Positions 10,617-20,757 of a stretch of DNA of 64,000 nucleotides are shown here, one piece after another. The translations under genes were made by a program, and so were the position numbers. The notes beneath the pieces were generated by a model. The model made no database searches, was not told where the DNA came from, and saw only the letters and a list, made by a program, of their open reading frames with translations. Numbering within the stretch: position 1 is the first letter of the stretch; each line of letters starts with the position of its first letter. Source of the DNA: Bacteroidia bacterium (lineage in GTDB: Bacteria > Bacteroidota > Bacteroidia > UKL13-3); NCBI GenBank assembly GCA_023151275.1, contig JAKLJI010000004.1:87891-151890 (forward strand), read 5' to 3'.

Positions 10617-10889
10617 ATGAATACCGACCTAAGTGAACTTGAATGGGATATTTTGAATTGCCTCTATTTTGTAGAGCCTTTTAGCACCCTGTTGGAAGAA
10701 ACAGGATATCCTGCACCTATTGTTGCCGATGGGCTGAAAACCCTTATTCATCGGAAAATGGTAGTGCCTATGCGTTTTGATGAGACCAAGCAAGAATACC
10801 TGCGCACATTTTACTACGATGCCGACAATATGGATGCCTATTCTTATCTCGCAACAAAAGAAGGCTTGATGGCTCACAATTCACGTTAG
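10617..10889 (+). CDS. Small conserved hypothetical protein (possible winged-helix fold)
   Basis: 90 aa from the ATG at 10617; helical N-terminus; tightly spaced between GT2 and recO. Confidence 0.55.
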   Translation: MNTDLSELEWDILNCLYFVEPFSTLLEETGYPAPIVADGLKTLIHRKMVVPMRFDETKQEYLRTFYYDADNMDAYSYLATKEGLMAHNSR

Positions 10890-10890
10890 C

Positions 10891-11616
10891 ATGCTGGTTA
10901 AGGTAATTGGATTGCTTGTTCAGGTAATTCCTTACAAGGAAAGCTCGCATATCCTTAAAGTGTACACCCAATCTCAAGGTCTTCAATCGTACATGGTAAG
11001 TGGGGTAAAGGGGCCAAAATCAGCCATAAAACCCGCCCATTTGCAGTTGCTTAATTTGCTTGAGCTTGAGGTTTATCAAAAGCAAAGCAATAGCATTCAT
11101 CGCATCAAAGAACTAAAATGTAATCCGCCGCTTGTTAATCTCCATACCGATATGGAGCGCATTGCCGTCTCCTTGTTTATAGCTGAGGTATTGTCCAAGA
11201 CACTGAACGAAGAAAATCAACCCGATGAATCTTTGTTCGACTTCCTATTTAATCTGGTGCAATTTGTTGATATCACACAAAGCTCCTTGAGTTGGTTGCC
11301 ACAACATTTTTTGCTTCGCTTAAGTGCTCATCTGGGATTTTCTCCCTTCCTCGTTGAAGGTTCAGAAAATAGGGTGTTCAGTTTGAAAGAAGGCGTTTTT
11401 ATTGATGAATACCGCTCCGGACCAGACAGTCTAACCGTAGCCGAATCTGAGCTTTTAATCCGCATCATGAAAACAGGTATTGCCGACCTTCCTGCAATAC
11501 CATCCAACCGACAGCTCCGCAATCATTTGCTTGAAGCTTTGCTCAGGTATTTTAGTTACCATGTTCCTGGTTTCAGAGAAATTCAATCGCATGCAATTCT
11601 GGCTTCTCTTTGGTAG
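10891..11616 (+). CDS. recO: DNA repair protein RecO
   Basis: GLLVQVIPYKESSHILKVYTQSQGLQSYMVSGVKG N-terminal OB-fold signature. Confidence 0.9.
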   Translation: MLVKVIGLLVQVIPYKESSHILKVYTQSQGLQSYMVSGVKGPKSAIKPAHLQLLNLLELEVYQKQSNSIHRIKELKCNPPLVNLHTDMERIAVSLFIAEVLSKTLNEENQPDESLFDFLFNLVQFVDITQSSLSWLPQHFLLRLSAHLGFSPFLVEGSENRVFSLKEGVFIDEYRSGPDSLTVAESELLIRIMKTGIADLPAIPSNRQLRNHLLEALLRYFSYHVPGFREIQSHAILASLW

Positions 11617-11686
11617 TTTGGTTCTTGGATTAAAGTGCCAACCCTTTCTCTCTTGATGTTGACTATTCAAAAGCAAAGTGGTTTTC

Positions 11687-12136
11687 ATGAGAATAATTCG
11701 GCTTAGGTGGCTTCTTTTGGTTTTTATTTTGGTGATTCAAGGAGCTTGTAGGCATCCGCTTTTTTCTGTGAATTTCAGGGATAAAAAGGATAGAAAGCAA
11801 GGACTTTGGAAAGTGTATTACGATTCAGCCAATAAAAAGCTTTATTATAAGATTAGGTACAAAAACAACAAGCCAACAGGTAAAGTAAGCTATTATTATC
11901 CCGATGGAAAATTGCAGCAGCAAGAAATTTACAAGCGAAATAAAACCATATTGACGACTTATTATTGGCCCAATGGGAAACCAGAATTAAAGGGCACTGC
12001 ACAATTGATAATTACACCAGATACTACCATTTACCAATGGATAGGACCCTGGGAAAAGTTTGATTCAACAGGAAAGCTAACTGAAGTGAGAACCTATAGA
12101 AATGGGCAACGAATCTGGACGCGCTTTATCCGTTAA
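11687..12136 (+). CDS. Lipoprotein with MORN/YwqK-like repeats
   Basis: N-terminal lipobox-like QGAC; GLWKVYYDSANKKLYYKIRYKNNKPTGKVSYYYPDGKLQQQEIY repeats. Confidence 0.65.
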   Translation: MRIIRLRWLLLVFILVIQGACRHPLFSVNFRDKKDRKQGLWKVYYDSANKKLYYKIRYKNNKPTGKVSYYYPDGKLQQQEIYKRNKTILTTYYWPNGKPELKGTAQLIITPDTTIYQWIGPWEKFDSTGKLTEVRTYRNGQRIWTRFIR

Positions 12137-13006
12137 TCGGAATGCGGAGTACAAGTTTTGTTTGATTGAACGGAAGCTCGAAATGCATCATTTCCCAGCC
12201 TAAGTTTTTTGCCATTTCTTTGCTGAGATAAAGTCCAAGTCCTAATCCTTGTTGACCAAATTGCTCTTTTCTAAACTGTTTTAATGGGCCAACATTTTCA
12301 AATTCCTCCTTGGAAAAAGGCTGACCTTCACTTAAGAAGCTGAGTTCAAACCAGGCCTCTTGTTTGCTGAGTGAAATGGATTTCTTTTTGCCTTTGTGTG
12401 TGAATTTGAACGTGTTATCGCACAATTCAGACAATACCACATTGCACAAGGTTTCTCTTGAACTGATTTCACAATTTTCCTCAATTGTTAATTCAATTTC
12501 ATTGTCTCTAGCAAGAGAGAAGCCGAACCTAAAATTCCATGCAGCGGAGTGTTTAATTCGTGGGTTTTAAGTCTTCCAATATTTAAACCTTCCTTGATCA
12601 TTTCTGCTTCAATCTGTTTGTGCAAATCTTGCATGCGATCTAGTTTTCGTTGAATCAGGAGAATTAAATCGGGTAGGGGAAAAGGTTTAACGATATAATC
12701 ATCGGCGCCGGAGTTCATGCCTTCTCGCATTGATTCCATATCTGATTTCGCAGTCATGAAAATTACCGGAACACTCGTAAAATTTGCTTTTTTTCTCAAT
12801 TGTTTAACAAAATCATAGCCATTTATTTTGGGCATCATGATATCGCTAATTATGAGATCTGGTTTGATGGTATCCGCAATTAAAAGAGCCTCTTCTCCAT
12901 TTTGGGTTTCAATAATTTGAAAGCCAGATAGTCTGAGGTATTCGCTTACATTTCTTCGAATGGAAGGTTCGTCTTCAACCAATAAAATTAAGTTCTCTTT
13001 TTTCAT
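12126..13006 (-). pseudogene. Response regulator/histidine kinase hybrid, frame-disrupted and internally deleted
   Basis: 12488-13006 encodes a receiver (LLVEDEPSIRRNV...PDLIISDIMMPKINGYDFV...FMTAKSD...DDYIVKPFPLPDL) plus start of HisKA (HELNTPLHGILGSASLLLE); 12126-12449 in another frame encodes the HATPase (CDNTFKFTHKG...GQQGLGLGLYLSKEMA). H-box to N-box spacing is only about 52 residues. Confidence 0.7.
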
Positions 13007-15309
13007 CCGGGTAGATTTATGATAAATGTGGTTCCTTTATTTTCTTTGCTGGTGTACGTAATGGTACCTTTGTGGAGTTCTACAAAATTTTTGACCAATA
13101 CTAGGCCCATGCCGTTTCCAGAAATTCCTGTAACATTTCCTGCTCTGAAAAAGGATTGAAATAAATTTTCTTTGTCTTTTTCAGGAATGCCAATGCCATA
13201 ATCTTTTATTTCAATACTGAAGCTTGACTCATCAAAGAAGCTCCTAACTTCAGGTATTGGATTTCCGGGAATTGAATATTTGATGGCGTTTGAAAGTAAA
13301 TTTTCAAGAATATGTTCCAAGTGAAGAGGGTCAGATTTTACAAGTCGGAAAGGCTCACTGAAACTTAATTTAAATTGAGCATGAAATTTATTTCGTTCAC
13401 TAATGGATTCAATTAATTCCCTTAAATCGATTTCCTGGTTTTTAACCTCAATATTGGAGCTTTCTGTTTTTCCTAACAGCAAAATTTCATTAACAAGACC
13501 AGTTAGGTGTTGGGTTTCTTGTCGAATTGTTTTGATGTGTTTATTTAATTTTTCAGGGTTGCTTTCTGCTTGATTTAAATAAATTTCCATGATTTCTGCG
13601 CTGCTCTGAATGCAGGAAAGTGGACCTCTAAATTCATGCGATGCCATGCTGATAAAACGCGATTTAAGCAGGTTGAGTTGCTTTTCTTTTTCAAGTGCAA
13701 TCAAATTGGTTTGCTCCCATTCTTTGGCTTCAGTATAATCTTGAATTAGAACGGAAAGTCTATTTTTTTGCCCTTTGGTTTGAATCCGGTTAATGGTGGC
13801 TTTAAACCAAGTTTCTTTACCCCGAATGGGTAATGTATATTCCAAATAGCCTCGCTCGCCTGTCTTTAAAGTAGATTCACATTTTTTTGTGAGTTCAATA
13901 ACCGATGGAAATTCATCAAGTGAAACTAAATTGAGTCCTTTTAATTTTTCTGGCGGAAGAAATAACAGCGCTTCGTCGCCGGTCCAGAAATTTGTTATGG
14001 TGAGATTTTCATCCAATTCAAATACAATATCACGCATGGAAATGATAATGGATTCCAAATCGGCCTTCGATTTTTTTAAATCTTCCTGGATTTGATTTTT
14101 TTGCTGTTGTGATTTATGCGCATTCACCAAATTGGCGCATGTTACCAGAATAGGTTCAATCTTGCTTACCAAGCTTGCATCATAACCACCTTTTTTATTG
14201 GCTAGGCCAATCATGCCAGTAAATTCATCTCCAAAATAAAAGGGAATTCCTATATAGGATTGCAGTTTTGGATGCCCATGAGGAACGCCACCACTATTGG
14301 GGTCGGTTTCAGGAGAATTACTAATATAAACCTCGCCACTTAATAAGGTTTGACCAAACAATGTTGATGTATTTCTGAATTCTATACCGCTTTGATAGCT
14401 TTTTTCATAATAAGATTTACTGGCATCGTCCCAAGCAATATTTGAAAGCGCATGGCTTACCAAGTAACGAGCATTGTTTTCATCTGTTTTAACTTCGCCA
14501 ATAAACCCGAATGAACTTTCGGTATAGCTTAGCAATTGATTTAACAATAACTCAAATCCCTTACGGGTAGTTTCTTCCTTTAAATAAACTTGTTGACTTT
14601 CTGTGATGGTATTTAAAAAGAGTTTTTGTTCAGATGCCTCAGATTCAGTAATTTTTAATTGGGGTTTATTTCGAATACAAAAAATGGCTAATTTCCCAAG
14701 ACCAGGCAATTGTTCAAGTAAATAATCTTTTGTGTTTAGCTGAATTTCTACCGAGTTTTTTGATGATTGAGTCAGTCTTGATAGTGAATTGGTTATGTCT
14801 GTTTGAAATGCATTGTAGTCTTTGGAAATTCGCTCGTATTCTTCTCCACTGCCTACCACTAATTTTCCTTTTTGTGTTACAATTAGGTAGCAATTGTTGA
14901 TGTTGTTTAAGTAATAGTTAACTACTTGATTGAAATCCAATGTTTGCGTCAATTCCATTTTAATTTCCTGAACTAACGCTTCAAGGAACGGACCTAAATT
15001 AATTTCGTTTGGGTTTGAATCTTGAAGAAGTTGAGCATGCCCAGAATCAATTTTCCCAACTTTATAGGTTATTCCGCTGATCTTTAAGAGTTGAATTAAC
15101 AGGTCTTTTGATTCCCCAGAAATTGGAATGAATAAGGAGGTTTTTTGAGGAAGAATCGACTCAATCTCAATACTAATTAAAGTTTGAAGATCCGCCTCAA
15201 GATTTCGGGCACCTATGGTATCTTTGGACGTGATTTTGAATAAATCCTCCGATTCTTTTTTAGATATAATAAGTGTCAGTATCAACTTGGCCATAATTCG
15301 TATGCGCAA
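13003..15309 (-). CDS. Sensor histidine kinase (uncharacterised N-terminus, GAF-like, PAS, HisKA, HATPase)
   Basis: SRFISMASHEFRGPLSCIQSS H-box, NLLSNAIKYS N-box, GNGMGLVLVKNFVELHKG G-box; ATGA overlap with the downstream regulator. Confidence 0.88.
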   Translation of the reverse strand: MRIRIMAKLILTLIISKKESEDLFKITSKDTIGARNLEADLQTLISIEIESILPQKTSLFIPISGESKDLLIQLLKISGITYKVGKIDSGHAQLLQDSNPNEINLGPFLEALVQEIKMELTQTLDFNQVVNYYLNNINNCYLIVTQKGKLVVGSGEEYERISKDYNAFQTDITNSLSRLTQSSKNSVEIQLNTKDYLLEQLPGLGKLAIFCIRNKPQLKITESEASEQKLFLNTITESQQVYLKEETTRKGFELLLNQLLSYTESSFGFIGEVKTDENNARYLVSHALSNIAWDDASKSYYEKSYQSGIEFRNTSTLFGQTLLSGEVYISNSPETDPNSGGVPHGHPKLQSYIGIPFYFGDEFTGMIGLANKKGGYDASLVSKIEPILVTCANLVNAHKSQQQKNQIQEDLKKSKADLESIIISMRDIVFELDENLTITNFWTGDEALLFLPPEKLKGLNLVSLDEFPSVIELTKKCESTLKTGERGYLEYTLPIRGKETWFKATINRIQTKGQKNRLSVLIQDYTEAKEWEQTNLIALEKEKQLNLLKSRFISMASHEFRGPLSCIQSSAEIMEIYLNQAESNPEKLNKHIKTIRQETQHLTGLVNEILLLGKTESSNIEVKNQEIDLRELIESISERNKFHAQFKLSFSEPFRLVKSDPLHLEHILENLLSNAIKYSIPGNPIPEVRSFFDESSFSIEIKDYGIGIPEKDKENLFQSFFRAGNVTGISGNGMGLVLVKNFVELHKGTITYTSKENKGTTFIINLPG

Positions 15310-15867
15310 GTTAATCTTTTGAAATACAGTATCTAATAATCAGGAATTAGCTATAGTAATAGACAGATTTGGGTTTTTAATTGTGGTTTATTGTGACGAT
15401 TTAGTTGAAAATTAATTATTAATAATTCATCATTGCAGCTCCGAGGCCTTATGGATATTCAAAATTTATAAATCCACTTAGTTTCGATTTATAAATAAAT
15501 TGTCATTTCTCTCGGGAGTTAATTGTTCTTAAATCGTCACTCTGTTTTAATGGTTAGCCTTTTGTTTTGATTTGCTGTAAAAACGATTTGGATTGAGGTG
15601 GGAATTCATCTTGTCTTAACATTAGCAAGAGTTTTGTCGGGCTGGAGGATTGGTGTTGCCCTGCCAATTTACCACGCGGAAAAATTTGTCATCCCTCTGC
15701 TCATGCACACTATTGTTCTGCCCGAGTACAGCTGTAGTTTTACAAATCCGTTCGAGGGAAAATAAGTAGGCATGAAATAAAGTGATTCGAGAATTAGGTT
15801 TAAATTAACTTTAGTAAGTTAGTAATAAAAAAGTTGCGCAGTTTATTCAATAACTAATTCTTCCAAA

Positions 15868-16611
15868 TTAGCTGATTTTTTTCTTCCAATTGCTTGGTAT
15901 TTCACCATATAAATCTTTGAAGCATTTGCTGAAATAGGACGCACCTCCAAATCCTACATAATCTACAATTTCAGAAATACTCATATTACTTTCTTCTAGC
16001 AGACGCTTTGCATGGTTTAGTCTTATTTCTCGGATATAAACACTAACCGATTTATTGGCTAGCCTTTTCAGTTTTTTTTGTATGGTTGATTTACTTTGAT
16101 GAATTTCTTTACTCAAAGTTTCCAAATCAAGGTTTTCATTGGAAAGGTGTTTTTCAATAATATGGGTTAAATTATCAATGAAGTTGTTTCGGTTATCCTT
16201 ACTGGTGGATACGAAGCCCGGCTGAAACGGAGAACGAAGTCGTTGGGTAATCTCAGCCCAATTTCTAATTTTTATTCGGCTTATTTCCGGACCGAGTTCA
16301 GGGTCGATGCAATCCGTGATCCCATTTTCCAACAAAAAACTTTGATTCCTAATTTGCATCGGGTTTGCCAGAAGTAATACAGGACATACATGCAAGCGTG
16401 CAAGAATAGGACTGAGACTTAACTTCAGATTCAAATCATCTAAATTAGATTGGATGATTACTAAATCAGGAATGAATCCTGACATTTCAAGACTTTCTAA
16501 TTTTTCTTCTGCTGCCTTCATCTCGAAAGGCACTAGATGCGTCTGCACACCTGAATCACCGGATAGAAACAAAGGTATTTCCGGACCCATAAAGAGTAGA
16601 TTTAATTTCAT
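15868..16611 (-). CDS. AraC-family regulator with degenerate receiver-like N-terminal domain
   Basis: C-terminal SISEIVDYVGFGGASYFSKCFKDLYGEIPSNWKKK AraC HTH; N-terminal ~120 aa has receiver-like pattern but Gln at the expected phospho-Asp (DLVIIQSNL). Confidence 0.8.
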   Translation of the reverse strand: MKLNLLFMGPEIPLFLSGDSGVQTHLVPFEMKAAEEKLESLEMSGFIPDLVIIQSNLDDLNLKLSLSPILARLHVCPVLLLANPMQIRNQSFLLENGITDCIDPELGPEISRIKIRNWAEITQRLRSPFQPGFVSTSKDNRNNFIDNLTHIIEKHLSNENLDLETLSKEIHQSKSTIQKKLKRLANKSVSVYIREIRLNHAKRLLEESNMSISEIVDYVGFGGASYFSKCFKDLYGEIPSNWKKKIS

Positions 16612-17251
16612 TGATACAGTTGAGTAAGGTTAGTCGGTGTCAAACCTAGATAATTGGTGGTTTTTTCCTTTTCAACTGCGAATCAATTTCTGCAACTTTT
16701 AAGTAAATAAAAAAGGAATTTGTGAGAATTTAGGCTAAAAATTGAACTAATTTTTCAAGTTGTTTATTAGCTTTTCTGTTTTAATTCTTTAATAACCAGG
16801 GTGATGTCGATGTTTAATTTCTTTTTAAGTGGTGTTTTTTCAATTTTTTGGCCCGAATTCAGATTTGAGAGAAAAGGGAACTGCCTCTCGTGTTTTTTTG
16901 GAATCTGCTGAAGTCCCATTTATTCAAGATTTTACCCTAGAAATTTTCCTTGTATCTGCCTGGGAGTTGAACTGTTCATGGGCCATATTTTCTAATGGGG
17001 CGCCAAGTTAATTTCTCTCAATTACTCCTTTATGCTAGTGTGAAAGGTTTTTCAAGAATAATTCATGTAGTGAAATTACCTGATTTATTTTCTCATTCTA
17101 GATGCATTGTTTTGGGTTTGCTTTAATAAGTGAAAAACTGAGTCAGATGGCTTGAATAAAGATACAAATCATCATTAGGAAATACTCCAAAGAAAGGTTC
17201 CATTGAAAATTTTTGTTCAATTCATTTTTAGAAGTAATAAGCTAGTGTTAT

Positions 17252-17914
17252 TTATTTCACTGGAAATAAATTGTATGGAAACCAGACTTCTGCATCGGGA
17301 TTCCAAATCTCAATGCAATCTTTTGAAGGGAAGAGTTTGTAGTCAAAACGTGGAGTTCCAGGACTAATGTATCCCGTGTAGTAAAATTCAGCTCCAATGT
17401 TTTTCGCAAACTCCATTTTTTGCAGCATAAGCCATTTGCCAATGCTATGTTTTTTGTAGTCGGGATGATAAATGTTCATTATTCCAGCAATGCTATTCAT
17501 GCCCACATCAAAAATTCCTGCACCAATTAACAATCCCCGGTCTCTGAGTTGAATCATCCAGGTATTGAAGCGATGTTGCTTTTCATCCTCAAACAAATAA
17601 GAAGCTACAGAAGCTGAAGGCGTAAAGCTAATTCCGGTTTTGTACAAGCTGAATAAATCTTCCAGTTCAACAGAATATTGGAATGGGCTTATTTCGGCAC
17701 TGAACTTTTTGTTTTTACGAAGTATTTCTTTGGTGCTTGAATTGTGATTGAATAGGCTTAGGCGTGTACGTAACCAATGAACGGGCATTACGCTTTCTTC
17801 CTGAATAATCAGGTTGGTTGTAAACATGTCTTGCTGCATGCGATAGAAGCCTCGTTCTAGGCAGCGGTCGAGTAGTTCACCCTCAATGCGTTCAGGAATA
17901 CGTTGACTATCCAT
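17252..17914 (-). CDS. Arginyl/leucyl-tRNA-protein transferase-like (Ate1/Bpt-type) protein
   Basis: GNAT-like HSIGKWLMLQKMEFAKNIGAEFYYTGYISPGTPRFDYKLFPSKDCIEIW resembles Ate1/Bpt C-terminal fold; ATG at 17914. Confidence 0.6.
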   Translation of the reverse strand: MDSQRIPERIEGELLDRCLERGFYRMQQDMFTTNLIIQEESVMPVHWLRTRLSLFNHNSSTKEILRKNKKFSAEISPFQYSVELEDLFSLYKTGISFTPSASVASYLFEDEKQHRFNTWMIQLRDRGLLIGAGIFDVGMNSIAGIMNIYHPDYKKHSIGKWLMLQKMEFAKNIGAEFYYTGYISPGTPRFDYKLFPSKDCIEIWNPDAEVWFPYNLFPVK

Positions 17915-17959
17915 TTTTAGGGTCAATAATACCAAAAGCAAACTTATTGCACAATGGAA

Positions 17960-18247
17960 TTAGCTCCGTTTGCTAATCTTATTTCCGCTAATAGCGCGTT
18001 GCCTACTGCACTTGAATCGATTAATTTCTGGGTTGCGTTTCTTTTCATGCTTCTGGGATACGCCGGAATTTACCCGTTCGCGCCACCTTCGCCAGGATGA
18101 AGGTTTTAGTTGTTGACGCATAAGTTGAATAACCTCAGACTCTTTCAAGCCAAATTGCCTTTTTATCGCCTCAAAAGAGGTGCGGTCTTCCCAAGCCATT
18201 TCAATAATGCGGTCAATTTCTTCTACTTGCAATTTTTGCATACCCAT
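17960..18247 (-). CDS. DUF2805/TIGR03643-type small protein
   Basis: VEEIDRIIEMAWEDRTSFEAIKRQFGLKESEVIQLMRQQLKPSSWRRWRERV; start chosen at ATG 18247. Confidence 0.75.
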   Translation of the reverse strand: MGMQKLQVEEIDRIIEMAWEDRTSFEAIKRQFGLKESEVIQLMRQQLKPSSWRRWRERVNSGVSQKHEKKRNPEINRFKCSRQRAISGNKISKRS

Positions 18248-18281
18248 CAAACCCCTAGAGTCATTTTTTGTTTGTTGCAAT

Positions 18282-19730
18282 GTGAAGCCGGTAGTACAAT
18301 TGATTTGGTTCAAAAAGGATTTGAGGGTTACGGACCATCAACCGATATGGGAAGCCGCGCAGACCGGCATTCCAACGCTTGCTGTTTTTTTATTTGAACC
18401 CAGCTTGATGGCAGCTTCTGATAGCTCTTTTATCCATTGGCGTTTCGCTGCTCAAGGGCTGTTTGATTTGAAACAAGCCCTTAAGAAGCAGGGCATTCAA
18501 TTGCTGGTTTTGCATGCTGAATTTATTGAGTTTTTTGAGCGCTTGTTGGAATATGTGGATGTCAAAATTGTTTACTCTCACTGCGAAACCGGTAATCAGG
18601 TTAGTTTTAATCGCGACAAACATGTTGCTGCTTATTTGAAAATGAAGGCTGTGATTTGGAAAGAATATCAGCGAGATGGGGTTGTACGCAGGTTGAAAAG
18701 CCGCAAGGCATGGCCGGCAAACTGGTATCAAACCATGCATAATTCACTTTTTGCCTCTGCTTCCTTGAAGTTCTCCGAGTTACGCCTTCCTGTTCCTTTC
18801 CTTAATGCATTTGAAATTCCAGATTTTCCAATCGATGATAAAGCCCGTTTTCAACCCGGAGGAAGACAAAATGGTTTAAAATATTTGAATTCATTTTTAC
18901 AAGAAAGGGTTGTAGGCTATGTGAAACATATTTCGAAACCTGCCGAATCGAGACGTTCCTGCAGTCGATTATCGCCTTACCTTGCTTGGGGTATGTTGAG
19001 CATGAGGGAAGTTTATCAAGCAGTTGAGCGGCAGAAAAAGCTTCAACCCGAACGACGTTTTCAATTGAAGTTTTTTCAAGAACGTCTTCGTTGGCATTGT
19101 CATTTTATCCAGAAGTTTGAAACCGAATGCCGCATGGAGTTTCATAACCTGAATCCGGTATTCAACCAAGTAAGAACCCAAACTAATGAGCGCATACTGG
19201 AAGCTTGGAAAGCAGGTGCAACGGGTTTTCCTTTGGTTGATGCTTGTATGCGTTGTTTGAAAGCAACAGGGTATATCAATTTTCGGATGCGGGCAATGTT
19301 GGTGAGTTTTATTACCCACAATTGCTGGCAGCCTTGGCAAGCAATCGCACCCTATCTGGCGCAGCTGTTTTTGGATTATGAACCAGGAATACATTACCCT
19401 CAAATTCAAATGCAAGCCGGGAGCAGTGGCACGCATATTATTCGCACCTACGATGTGGTAAAGCAATCCTACAAACAAGATCCCATGGGCAATTTTATTC
19501 GCCTCTGGGTAGAAGAATTAAAGGATCTACCTTTGGCATTTGTGCATGAACCTTGGAAATTAAGCCGGGAAGACCGCATGAAAAGCATTCCTTCCTATCC
19601 AGAACCAGTAGTTGATTTGAAACAAAGCCGGCAATTTGCCCAGCAGGAACTCTGGGGCCTCAAAAAGACAAAGCAAGCAAAAGAATACAACCAATACCTA
19701 CTCAATTTATTGACGAATCAGGGGAGTTAG
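18282..19730 (+). CDS. Cryptochrome/photolyase family protein with atypical FAD-binding motif
   Basis: VQLIWFKKDLRVTDHQPIWEA N-terminus; RLSPYLAWGMLSMREVY; TGFPLVDACMRCLKATGYINFRMRAMLVSF; GTG 18282 is the likely start. Confidence 0.85.
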   Translation: MKPVVQLIWFKKDLRVTDHQPIWEAAQTGIPTLAVFLFEPSLMAASDSSFIHWRFAAQGLFDLKQALKKQGIQLLVLHAEFIEFFERLLEYVDVKIVYSHCETGNQVSFNRDKHVAAYLKMKAVIWKEYQRDGVVRRLKSRKAWPANWYQTMHNSLFASASLKFSELRLPVPFLNAFEIPDFPIDDKARFQPGGRQNGLKYLNSFLQERVVGYVKHISKPAESRRSCSRLSPYLAWGMLSMREVYQAVERQKKLQPERRFQLKFFQERLRWHCHFIQKFETECRMEFHNLNPVFNQVRTQTNERILEAWKAGATGFPLVDACMRCLKATGYINFRMRAMLVSFITHNCWQPWQAIAPYLAQLFLDYEPGIHYPQIQMQAGSSGTHIIRTYDVVKQSYKQDPMGNFIRLWVEELKDLPLAFVHEPWKLSREDRMKSIPSYPEPVVDLKQSRQFAQQELWGLKKTKQAKEYNQYLLNLLTNQGS

Positions 19731-19905
19731 TAACTTAAGTGGTTATACGTTGAAAGGGTAGTTGGGCCAAAACTTACGAAGTGTTTAGTCGTATTTCTCC
19801 GCCATATTAAACTAGGACTTTTTTTCTGAATTAAACCGGAATTACTGGGGTTGATAATGATCTGTCTACCTTTTTTGGATTCGTTTAGCCATTACAAGTA
19901 TGGGC

Positions 19906-20481
19906 TCAAAATAAATTTCTATACCAAGGTTTTCCTTTAGCAGGATATTGGCGTAAGGGAGTCATGTTGTTCACCAACAAAGCTACGACCAATAAAATTA
20001 GCACTCCGCTTAAGACTGGAAACAAGACATAGTAATAGCCGAGGGCTTTTAGTTTTGCTGAGCCTGAAACCGCAATTAGTGCAGTGGCACCACCAGGAGG
20101 ATGGAGACTTTTGGTGTATTGCATAGCAATAATCGAAAGTGATACGGCTAAAGGGGCTGCCAGCCAAACAGGACCCCCGAAAAATTGAGCGATTGTTACG
20201 CCAATGAGGGCACTAATTAAGTGACCGAAAATTAAGTTTCGGGGCTGCGCCAATGGACTTTGAATTACACCATAAATCAATACACTGCTTGCTCCGAATG
20301 AGCCAATTAGAAACAGGTTGTCTTGCTCGTTTAGAAACAGGTGCTGTATCCATGCGATAAGGCCAATGCCGCTAAAAGAGCCAATAAATGACCAGATTTT
20401 CTCCTTGTAATCTACCAGGGTTTCTCTGTAAACCACGTACTTTCCAACCCGGTATGTTCTTTTGATATGTCGTCTTACCAC
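19906..20481 (-). CDS. HPP family membrane protein
   Basis: SLHPPGGATALIAVSG signature plus four TM segments. Confidence 0.92.
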   Translation of the reverse strand: MVRRHIKRTYRVGKYVVYRETLVDYKEKIWSFIGSFSGIGLIAWIQHLFLNEQDNLFLIGSFGASSVLIYGVIQSPLAQPRNLIFGHLISALIGVTIAQFFGGPVWLAAPLAVSLSIIAMQYTKSLHPPGGATALIAVSGSAKLKALGYYYVLFPVLSGVLILLVVALLVNNMTPLRQYPAKGKPWYRNLF

Positions 20482-20757
20482 CTGAACTGTTTTAAGTATT
20501 TGTCATCTCTTTGTGCTGCTTTTTTTGATATTTCCAAGCCTTTGTAGATGCCTATTCAACATCACGATAGCCTAATTCAATTTTTGGGATGGACGATGGC
20601 AAATAAACTACAATAATTCGGCATTCTTTCAAAAACAGTAATCGAAGATTTTGGATTTGGCGAGAACTTAAAGCTAATGCGCTTTGATTTTGCGTCTACA
20701 TCCTTGACAGTTTATTCCATTAAAATGCTAGCTTGCCTAAAATCAGTCTGAAATCAT

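Noticed and set aside
16829-17011. 60-aa ORF in the gap between the AraC and Ate1/Bpt-like genes
   Set aside because: No motif, low-complexity aromatic-rich composition and no neighbouring operon context.
18969-19478. 169-aa antisense ORF in the photolyase gene
   Set aside because: Shadow ORF; no recognisable domain and no promoter or RBS evidence.
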